Below, piece after piece: positions 57,612-64,000 of a stretch of 64,000 bases of DNA. The stretch's first letter is position 1. Every line of letters starts with the position of its first letter. The DNA lies in NCBI RefSeq assembly GCF_013911645.1, contig NZ_JACESV010000006.1:1-64000 (forward strand), in the 5' to 3' direction. Both the position numbers and the translations under genes were made by a program. Under the pieces are notes generated by a model. That model made no database searches. It worked only from the letters and a program-made list of their open reading frames with translations, and was not told the origin of the DNA. Source of the DNA: Allomuricauda sp. (GTDB lineage: Bacteria > Bacteroidota > Bacteroidia > Flavobacteriales > Flavobacteriaceae).

Positions 57612-58157
57612 ATGACCTACTTAATTATTATTGTGCTGGTCTTTTTGTTGCTCTTCATATTTATATACAACAATCTGGTCAGCAAAAAGAACAAGACCGA
57701 AGAGGCCTACAGCAGCATTGATGTAATGCTCAAGAAAAGAACGGACCTGATTCCGCAGCTCGTGAATACCGTAAAAGGCTACATGAAACACGAAAAGCAG
57801 CTTTTGACGGACATTACGAAGTTAAGGCAGCAAATAGTCGATCAAAAGGTAGACGATCGCGAGAGAATACAACTCGAAGACCGGTTGGGCGATAAATTGG
57901 GAAAACTCCAAATATCCGTTGAGGCCTATCCAGATCTTAAGGCCAGTGAAAACTTCCTTTTGTTACAGAGCAGTTTAAATGAAGTGGAGGAACAACTTTC
58001 CGCGGCAAGACGGTCTTACAATGCAGCGATATATGCTTTCAACACCGCTTTGGAGATGTTTCCATCCAACATTGTTGCCAAATTTATGGGATACACCCAA
58101 AAAACCATGTTCACCATAGAGCCTTCGGATGCCGAAGTTCCTAAGGTTTCAATCTAA
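57612..58157 (+). CDS. LemA family protein
   Basis: 181 residues. One N-terminal membrane helix (about 2-22), then the LemA helical domain: EEAYSSIDVMLKKRTDLIPQLV, YMKHEKQLLTDI, LGKLQISVEAYPDLKASENF and ARRSYNAAIYAFNTALEMFPSN. These are the family's conserved blocks. Function not well defined; it often sits beside DUF3137 or TPM-domain genes. It precedes a DUF3137 gene by 12 bases. Confidence 0.94.
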   Translation: MTYLIIIVLVFLLLFIFIYNNLVSKKNKTEEAYSSIDVMLKKRTDLIPQLVNTVKGYMKHEKQLLTDITKLRQQIVDQKVDDRERIQLEDRLGDKLGKLQISVEAYPDLKASENFLLLQSSLNEVEEQLSAARRSYNAAIYAFNTALEMFPSNIVAKFMGYTQKTMFTIEPSDAEVPKVSI

Positions 58158-58169
58158 AACTAGCGTGTT

Positions 58170-59276
58170 ATGGTAGACTTTAGTAGCATTAAAAAACAAT
58201 TGCTCCCCTTACTGGAAAAAGCTGAACCGCTCAGAAAAAAATATCGCAGATACAAGACGGTAAGTTCCCTATTTATGCTTTTATTTTTAAGTAGCATCAT
58301 AGTACTTCCGCTTTTATCGTACTTGTTCAGTTACAATTTTATCGAATGGTTCGGGGGTATGCACCAAAATGAAATATGGCTCACATCCCTGCAAATGCCA
58401 ATGTTTTTTTTGATTGGTGTTTTCTATGTTATCTATGCCATGGCCAACTCCCAAAAAAGAAAATACATGGCTATTGAGAAAGAAATCCTGGAAACCCTTT
58501 TGGAAAAAATTGTGCCCACATTCCATTTTGATGCAAATAAGCAAATTGATGTCCTGGAAATAGCAAACAGTGAGTTACTGTCGCAGCACAATCCATTTGT
58601 AAAGGACCAAAGTCTAAACCAAGTCTACAATATGAACCAAGGAGTGCTTTCCGGAAAAGTGGGCAGTACTTCCATTTCCATGGGCAATGTTAAGACAGTT
58701 GGGCTACAAGTTAGCCCCTACCTTATGTACATTCCCTTCTATGCACACATATACATGACATACACCTACCTAAAGCCTTGGTTAACAAAAGAGAAAAGTA
58801 TCGACGAAATGGGAAGCGGCTTTACTGGAATGTTCGCCACTATGGATTTCAATAAAAAATTCAATGGTACCACCGTTGTACTGCCCGATCAATATGAAAA
58901 GAGGATTGGGTACATGGCCAAGACCCTACAATCCATGAACTTGGGACGAGACCAATTGGTGAACATGGAAGATACCGAGTTCGAAAATGAATTTGTGGTG
59001 TACAGTACCGACCAAACGGAAGCACGTTACATCCTATCGCCCTCCTTAATGCAGCGCATCATAGCTTTCAAGAAAAAAGTGGGGAGTTCAGTGCTCATGT
59101 CGTTCAAAAACGACAAGCTTTACATGGCGGTACAATTGCCCCATGGTTTCTTGAGCTTACGGCAGAACCAAAATCTGGTCACCTCCAACGTACTTGAGCT
59201 TTTTTATGAAGATATTACAATGGCCATAGGTATTGTGGAAGACCTTAACCTGAATACCAAAATCTGGAAAAATTAG
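58170..59276 (+). CDS. DUF3137 membrane protein, copy 1
   Basis: 368 residues. Two membrane helices near the N-terminus (about 32-53 and 71-90) and a cytoplasmic domain of about 270 residues carrying NQGVLSGKVGSTSISMGNVK, TGMFATMDFNKKFNGTTVVL and PHGFLSLRQNQNLVTSNVLEL. I assign DUF3137 from the LemA neighbourhood and this pattern. The last 272 coding bases (58986-59257) are identical to those of copy 2, although the N-terminal parts differ clearly. Confidence 0.85.
   Translation: MVDFSSIKKQLLPLLEKAEPLRKKYRRYKTVSSLFMLLFLSSIIVLPLLSYLFSYNFIEWFGGMHQNEIWLTSLQMPMFFLIGVFYVIYAMANSQKRKYMAIEKEILETLLEKIVPTFHFDANKQIDVLEIANSELLSQHNPFVKDQSLNQVYNMNQGVLSGKVGSTSISMGNVKTVGLQVSPYLMYIPFYAHIYMTYTYLKPWLTKEKSIDEMGSGFTGMFATMDFNKKFNGTTVVLPDQYEKRIGYMAKTLQSMNLGRDQLVNMEDTEFENEFVVYSTDQTEARYILSPSLMQRIIAFKKKVGSSVLMSFKNDKLYMAVQLPHGFLSLRQNQNLVTSNVLELFYEDITMAIGIVEDLNLNTKIWKN
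58986..59257. repeat. 272-base perfect repeat, copy 1
   Basis: Identical to 60176-60447 (offset 1190), bounded by differences at 58985 and 59258. It lies inside the 3' part of the first DUF3137 gene. Confidence 0.95.
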
Positions 59277-59281
59277 TGAGA

Positions 59282-59347
59282 TACACCCAAAAAGCCATGT
59301 TCACTCTTGATGCTTCGGATACCGAATCTCCCAAGGTATCAATCTAA
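59282..59347 (+). pseudogene. Remnant of a lemA 3' end
   Basis: 22 codons in frame (YTQKAMFTLDASDTESPKVSI, stop) that match the last 22 codons of lemA at 58092-58157 (YTQKTMFTIEPSDAEVPKVSI). No start or upstream lemA sequence is present. It shows that the second DUF3137 gene arose by duplication of a segment that began inside lemA. Confidence 0.9.
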
Positions 59348-59362
59348 AAATAACCTATCACA

Positions 59363-60466
59363 GTGGACTTTAACAGAATAAAAAAACAACTGCTCCCTTT
59401 GCTGGAAAAGGCTGAACCAATTAGGAAAAAGTATTATTGGTATAAAGTGGTAAGTTCCATCTCTTTGCCTCTTATATTCGTAGGAACAATAACCTATCCA
59501 CTTTTTGGGAATCTGTTAAACGATAAATTGGCCGAATGGACTGCTAGCATGCCCAAAAGCTCTCTATGGATCATGTCCATTAAAATATTAATATTTTTCA
59601 TCTGTCTTGCTTGTTACGCCGTTTTTGCAAAATCCTACTTCCAAAGAAAAAAATACCTGACCACGGAGAAACAAATCCTGTCGAGCCTTTTGAAAAAAAT
59701 TGCCCCCACGTTTCGATATAATCCAAAAAAACAGATTGGTGATCGGGAAATAGTAAACAGTGAATTGCTGGCAAAGCACAACCCTTTTGCAAAAAACCAA
59801 ACACGTAAACAAACCTTAAATATGAACCAAGGAGTGCTTTCTGGCAAAGTAGGCAGTACTTCTATTTCCATGGGGAACGTGAAAATTATTGGGACGCAAA
59901 TGAATCCTTACCTTATGTACATTCCCCTCTTTTTACAGTTTTATATGGTGTATACCAATTTAAGACCCTGGTTTAAAAAAGAGAATAGTATCGAGGAAAT
60001 GGGAAGTAGCTTTACGGGAATGTTCGCCATTATGGATTTCAACAAAAAGTTCAATGGCACCACCGTTGTACTGCCCGACCAGTTCGAAAAAAGAGTGGGG
60101 TATCTGGCCAAGACCCTACAATCCATGAACCTGAACCGGGATCAATTGGTGAACATGGAGGATACCGAGTTCGAGAATGAATTTGTGGTGTACAGTACCG
60201 ACCAAACGGAAGCACGTTACATCCTATCGCCCTCCTTAATGCAGCGCATCATAGCTTTCAAGAAAAAAGTGGGGAGTTCAGTGCTCATGTCGTTCAAAAA
60301 CGACAAGCTTTACATGGCGGTACAATTGCCCCATGGTTTCTTGAGCTTACGGCAGAACCAAAATCTGGTCACCTCCAACGTACTTGAGCTTTTTTATGAA
60401 GATATTACAATGGCCATAGGTATTGTGGAAGACCTTAACCTGAATACTAAGATTTGGACGAAGTGA
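59363..60466 (+). CDS. DUF3137 membrane protein, copy 2
   Basis: 367 residues, same layout as copy 1 (helices about 32-53 and 71-90). The start is GTG at 59363 (MDFNRIKKQLLPLL), which aligns with MVDFSSIKKQLLPLL of copy 1. The N-terminal two-thirds have diverged (for example around residues 30-140), but the C-terminal third is identical at the DNA level to copy 1. Function unknown. Confidence 0.85.
   Translation: MDFNRIKKQLLPLLEKAEPIRKKYYWYKVVSSISLPLIFVGTITYPLFGNLLNDKLAEWTASMPKSSLWIMSIKILIFFICLACYAVFAKSYFQRKKYLTTEKQILSSLLKKIAPTFRYNPKKQIGDREIVNSELLAKHNPFAKNQTRKQTLNMNQGVLSGKVGSTSISMGNVKIIGTQMNPYLMYIPLFLQFYMVYTNLRPWFKKENSIEEMGSSFTGMFAIMDFNKKFNGTTVVLPDQFEKRVGYLAKTLQSMNLNRDQLVNMEDTEFENEFVVYSTDQTEARYILSPSLMQRIIAFKKKVGSSVLMSFKNDKLYMAVQLPHGFLSLRQNQNLVTSNVLELFYEDITMAIGIVEDLNLNTKIWTK
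60176..60447. repeat. 272-base perfect repeat, copy 2
   Basis: Partner of 58986-59257. Confidence 0.95.
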
Positions 60467-60513
60467 TGCCTTTTATTTTTCCAAAAAATAAGCTTTAACC
60501 ATAAATTTTGATG

Positions 60514-60540
60514 TTGATCGCTTAATTTCAAATACTTTTG
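60514..60540 (+). promoter_or_regulatory. ftsE promoter
   Basis: TTG (60514-60516), 16-base spacer, TACTTTTG (60533-60540), 21 bases before the ftsE ATG. The spacer is one base short of the usual range. Confidence 0.6.
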
Positions 60541-60561
60541 TGTAGCTTTTGAATTGAAATT

Positions 60562-61245
60562 ATGCCCGAGACCATTGTTAAATTACAGGACGTAGCCGTA
60601 TTCCAAAACGAGAACTTGGTTCTCAACAATATTGACCTTGAGGTTAAAAAAGGGGAATTTGTTTATGTGATAGGAAAAACCGGTAGCGGTAAAAGTAGTT
60701 TTATGAAAACGCTTTATGCGGATCTCCCGTTGAAACAAGGTTCTGGGGAAGTTGTAGATTTTGACCTAAAAACACTCAAAGAAAAAGACATTCCCTTTTT
60801 ACGCAGAAAACTGGGTATTGTTTTTCAGGATTTCAAGTTACTGCCAGACCGAAACGTTAACAACAATCTCCGCTTTGTACTGAAGGCGACCGGATGGACG
60901 GATGCTTCCAAAATGGACGAAAAAATTGAGGAAGTACTGAACAAGGTAGGCATGAAAACCAAAGGTTTCAAATTCCCGCACGAACTTTCTGGCGGGGAAC
61001 AACAACGTATTGCCATTGCCCGTGCCCTTTTGAACGACCCAGAACTTATTTTGGCCGATGAGCCCACCGGGAATTTAGACCCACAGACCAGTGTAGAGGT
61101 AATGAAAGTATTACAGGATATCAACCAAAACGGGCGCACCATCATCATGGCCACGCACGATTATGCCCTGATCCTAAAATACCCACACAAAACCCTGAAA
61201 TGTGATGGCAGTAAAGTTTTTGAAGTCATTCAAAAAGCGATATAA
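60562..61245 (+). CDS. ftsE: Cell-division ATP-binding protein FtsE
   Basis: 227 residues, a single ABC ATPase. Walker [11 protein letters not shown]-loop [14 protein letters not shown] (typical of FtsE), signature LSGGEQQR, Walker [13 protein letters not shown] and H-loop ATHDY. With FtsX it controls cell-wall hydrolases at the division site. FtsX is not adjacent, which is common in Bacteroidetes. A LolD-type ATPase is the main alternative; the DFKLLPDR Q-loop favours FtsE. Confidence 0.88.
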   Translation: MPETIVKLQDVAVFQNENLVLNNIDLEVKKGEFVYVIGKTGSGKSSFMKTLYADLPLKQGSGEVVDFDLKTLKEKDIPFLRRKLGIVFQDFKLLPDRNVNNNLRFVLKATGWTDASKMDEKIEEVLNKVGMKTKGFKFPHELSGGEQQRIAIARALLNDPELILADEPTGNLDPQTSVEVMKVLQDINQNGRTIIMATHDYALILKYPHKTLKCDGSKVFEVIQKAI

Positions 61246-61342
61246 TCATCAAAATATACATGTAGCTCATTGATTTTCAATTCAATTACCTGATCACCAA
61301 AAGTTTTTGTTACTTTGTTCAAACTAATATTGCTTCCTATAT

Positions 61343-62101
61343 ATGGAAATTCTTGGTATAGATATAGGCGGATCGGGCATAAAAGGTGCCTTGGTAAACG
61401 CCGAAACCGGTGAAATGTTGACCGAACGTTTTCGAATTCCAACCCCAAAATCAAAAAAACCAAAAGACATGGCCAAAGTGGTGGCCAAAATTGTGGACCA
61501 CTTTAATTATAAAGGCCCTGTGGGCTGTGGTTTTCCATCCATTGTCAAAAATGGGATATGTAAATCTCCGGGAAACTTAGACCCAAGTTGGGTCGGCGTA
61601 AATATTGATGAACTTTTTACCGAATACACTGGTAATGAATTTACTGTTTTGAATGATGCAGATGCTGCCGGATATGCCTCTATGAACTATGGGGTCGGCA
61701 AAGGAAAAGATGGATTAGTGGTTATGATCACCATCGGAACCGGATTGGGTAGCGGCGCTTTTTACAACGGCATACTTATCCCAAACTTTGAATTGGGCCA
61801 GATTCCTTACAAGAAATTTAAGAAGATTGAAAAATGGGCGGCTGCGTCTGCCAAAGAAAAAGAAGATCTCAGTTTTAAAAAATGGGGCAAACGCTTCAAT
61901 AAGTTTTTAAAATTGGTGGAACTTATTGTTTGTCCAGATCTTATAATCGTTGGGGGCGGAACCTCCAAAAAATGGGAGGAATTCAGTCATCACATCAAAA
62001 TTGAGACCAATGTGGTAAAGGCCGAACTTATGAACCACGCCGGAATTATTGGAGCTGCCGTATCTTGTTTACGTGAGCAGCACCATGGACATTTGCATTA
62101 A
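61343..62101 (+). CDS. ROK-family kinase, polyphosphate-glucokinase-like
   Basis: 252 residues. ATP/phosphate site DIGGSGIKGALV, CGFPSIVKNG, NLDPSWVGVNI, the sugar-site Asp in LNDADAAGYA and TIGTGLGSGAF. This set and the short length match polyphosphate glucokinase (PpgK). That enzyme phosphorylates glucose with polyphosphate or ATP. The usual ELGH is here FELGQIPY, with Gln in place of the His. Phosphoryl donor cannot be settled by reading. Confidence 0.87.
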   Translation: MEILGIDIGGSGIKGALVNAETGEMLTERFRIPTPKSKKPKDMAKVVAKIVDHFNYKGPVGCGFPSIVKNGICKSPGNLDPSWVGVNIDELFTEYTGNEFTVLNDADAAGYASMNYGVGKGKDGLVVMITIGTGLGSGAFYNGILIPNFELGQIPYKKFKKIEKWAAASAKEKEDLSFKKWGKRFNKFLKLVELIVCPDLIIVGGGTSKKWEEFSHHIKIETNVVKAELMNHAGIIGAAVSCLREQHHGHLH

Positions 62102-62230
62102 TTTTTAGGATTCGGGGCTTACGGTGTCAAGATTTTCACAGTTATTCGATGCAGAGCCAATGGTTTTGCACGAATTGCACGAATTTCTCCAATAATCTAT
62201 TTTGTCAGGAAGATTCAATTGTTATTCTTA

Positions 62231-62344
62231 GATTTCTCACGTTCGTTCGAAATGACGTCGCATTTGTCATTTCGAAATGAGGAACGCAGTGACGATTGAG
62301 AAATCTATTTGTGTTTGGGATTTCTCATATTCATTCGAAATGAC
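62231..62344. repeat. Palindromic intergenic repeats before typA
   Basis: Left arm gatttctcac...ttcgaaatgac (62231-62256) and right arm gtcatttcgaaat...gagaaatc (62265-62305) are inverted copies. A third arm (62319-62344) repeats the left one directly. They fill part of the 343-base gap 62102-62444, which has no gene. Confidence 0.8.
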
Positions 62345-62444
62345 ACAAACCACCAAAAAGACAACCAAGAACTATCAAAAAAAAGAAAAGCGAATGAAGT
62401 ATGCTACTCCATCCGCTTTATTCAAATGTCAAATTGAATTATAT

Positions 62445-64000
62445 CTAAACTACTTTGTTTCTTTTTCTGTCCACCTCTTTTAGGTATATTTTTCTAATCC
62501 TCAAGTGGTTTGGTGTTACCTCAACGTATTCATCCTTTTGGATGTATTCCAAAGCTTCTTCCAAGGAAAATTTGATAGCTGGCACAATCTTGGCCTTATC
62601 ATCGGCCCCGGAAGAACGGACATTGGATAGTTTTTTGGTCTTTGTAACGTTCACTGTCATATCATCTTGACGAGAGTTCTCACCGATTACCTGACCCTCA
62701 TAAATATCCTCTCCTGGATCTACAAAGAATTTACCTCTATCCTGAAGTTTATCAATGGAATAAGGAATGGCTGTTCCGTTTTCCATAGACACCAAAGAAC
62801 CATTCAATCGTTGTGGAATATCACCTTTTAAGGGTTGATACTCCAAAAATCGGTGCGCCATAATGGCCTCACCTGCCGTAGCTGTCAACAATTGGTTCCT
62901 AAGACCGATGATTCCTCTGGAAGGGATAATGAATTCACAAACCATTCGGGAACCCCTTGCTTCCATACTGGTCATTTCACCTTTTCTGATGGATACCATC
63001 TCAACAGCTTTTCCCGATACTTCTTCCGGCAAATCAATGGTCAAGTTTTCCACAGGCTCACATTTTACACCATCAATCTCCTTGATAATTACTTGTGGCT
63101 GTCCAATCTGAAGCTCGTAACCTTCCCTACGCATGGTCTCGATCAATACGGAAAGGTGCAATACCCCACGTCCGAACACCAAGAATTTATCGGCACTATC
63201 GGTTTCTTGAACGCGAAGTGCCAAGTTTTTCTCCAATTCTTTTTCCAAACGCTCCTTGATGTGACGGGAAGTAACAAACTTTCCATCCTTACCAAAAAAC
63301 GGACTATCGTTAATGGTGAAAAGCATACTCATGGTAGGCTCATCAATGGCGATAGTCTTCAATTTCTCGGGATTTTCAATATCGGCAACGGTATCACCGA
63401 TTTCAAATCCTTCCATACCAACAATCGCACAAATATCTCCTGCAGCTACTTCCTCAACTTTTAAGCGACCAAGACCTTCGAACGTATAAAGTTCTTTGAT
63501 TCTGGTCTTCACAATGGAACCGTCTCTTTTTACCAAAGAAACCTGTTGTCCTTCGCGAAGGCTTCCTCTTTGCAATCTACCGATAGCTATTCGCCCCGTG
63601 AACGAAGAAAAGTCCAACGAGGTGATCAACATTTGGGTTGTACCTTCTTGTGGTTTAAATTCAGGAACATGCTCGATGACCATATCCAACAATGGCTCAA
63701 TGCTTTCGGTAGGCTCTTTCCAATCCTCGCCCATCCAGTTGTTCTTGGCGGAACCATAAACAGTTGGGAAGTCCAATTGCCATTCTTCTGCACCCAATTC
63801 AAACATCAAATCGAACACTTTTTCGTGCACTTCCTCCGGGGTACAGTTTTCTTTATCTACTTTGTTGATTACCACGCAGGGCTTCAGACCAAGGTCAATC
63901 GCTTTTTGAAGCACAAAACGGGTCTGTGGCATTGGGCCTTCGAAGGCATCTACCAGCAACAAAACCCCATCGGCCATGTTCAAAACACGCTCGACCTCTC
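62445..64000 (-). CDS. typA: Translational GTPase TypA/BipA (5' end missing)
   Basis: About 518 residues visible; the gene continues past the right edge, so the G1-G2 motifs are outside. Visible: the region after G3 ([23 protein letters not shown]), G4 NKVD, the beta-barrel domain 2, the EF-G-like domain with [13 protein letters not shown], and the TypA-specific C-terminal domain ([42 protein letters not shown]). It binds ribosomes and acts under cold or stress. The internal ATG at 63983 is not the start because the frame is open to the edge. Confidence 0.96.
   Translation of the reverse strand, partial: EVERVLNMADGVLLLVDAFEGPMPQTRFVLQKAIDLGLKPCVVINKVDKENCTPEEVHEKVFDLMFELGAEEWQLDFPTVYGSAKNNWMGEDWKEPTESIEPLLDMVIEHVPEFKPQEGTTQMLITSLDFSSFTGRIAIGRLQRGSLREGQQVSLVKRDGSIVKTRIKELYTFEGLGRLKVEEVAAGDICAIVGMEGFEIGDTVADIENPEKLKTIAIDEPTMSMLFTINDSPFFGKDGKFVTSRHIKERLEKELEKNLALRVQETDSADKFLVFGRGVLHLSVLIETMRREGYELQIGQPQVIIKEIDGVKCEPVENLTIDLPEEVSGKAVEMVSIRKGEMTSMEARGSRMVCEFIIPSRGIIGLRNQLLTATAGEAIMAHRFLEYQPLKGDIPQRLNGSLVSMENGTAIPYSIDKLQDRGKFFVDPGEDIYEGQVIGENSRQDDMTVNVTKTKKLSNVRSSGADDKAKIVPAIKFSLEEALEYIQKDEYVEVTPNHLRIRKIYLKEVDRKRNKVV

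Noticed and set aside
62835-63464. 209-codon plus-strand ORF inside typA
   Set aside because: Antisense shadow of a highly conserved GTPase gene.

Overview
The window looks like chromosome of a marine Flavobacteriaceae bacterium, most like the Muricauda/Allomuricauda group. The genus is inferred from protein character and no search was run. Evidence for the phylum: two proteins with type IX secretion type-B (gliding-motility) C-terminal domains, TonB receptors with carboxypeptidase-like N-domains, DUF4249 lipoproteins, a fused SecDF, Rho with a long basic low-complexity insert, and promoters with the Bacteroidetes -7 box TAnnTTTG (clearest before the tRNA-Glu pair, secDF and ftsE). Most of the window is ordinary core genome.

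Layout. 1-4240 (minus): a TonB receptor coupled to two tandem DUF4249 lipoproteins, the second cut by the window edge. 4470-9340 (minus): an unknown membrane protein, clpS, prmA, tpiA, a DoxX-like protein, a four-helix-bundle gene framed by inverted repeats, and a DUF1599 protein. 9436-11102 (plus): folP and cdaA. 11110-15147: an accessory island between cdaA and an MsbA-like ABC transporter. It is bounded by a direct repeat of the transporter 3' end and carries a secreted HExxH lipoprotein plus four tandem small lipoprotein genes, one frameshifted. 15097-18668: ABC transporter, truA, a YfcE-type phosphodiesterase and a DUF4293 protein. 18860-24869: rho, an unknown lipoprotein with two paralogous 7-TM proteins, rpsT, two tRNA-Glu genes and proS. 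24941-31322: a Gly/Trp and Ser/Arg-rich lipoprotein, a FadL-type porin and two T9SS cargo proteins.

31456-39297 (plus): folE, cysS, yidD, a repeat field, lgt, a DUF192 lipoprotein, a GNAT, a double-ABC ATPase and a TreT-like glycosyltransferase. 39363-52406: secDF, mdh, small secreted proteins, gyrB, asnB, a DUF2911 protein and an amidohydrolase lipoprotein. 52488-57278 (minus): a large TPR protein followed by an outer-membrane barrel. 57612-60466 (plus): lemA and two DUF3137 genes with signs of duplication and gene conversion. 60562-64000: ftsE, a polyphosphate-glucokinase-like ROK kinase, and typA running off the right edge.

The best candidate for something undescribed is the 11110-15147 island. 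The second interest is a set of duplication scars (DUF4249 5' ends, ABC-transporter 3' end, lemA 3' end) and a family of short AT-rich repeats that both frames the four-helix-bundle gene and fills the yidD-lgt gap. All functions are assigned by reading motifs by eye.
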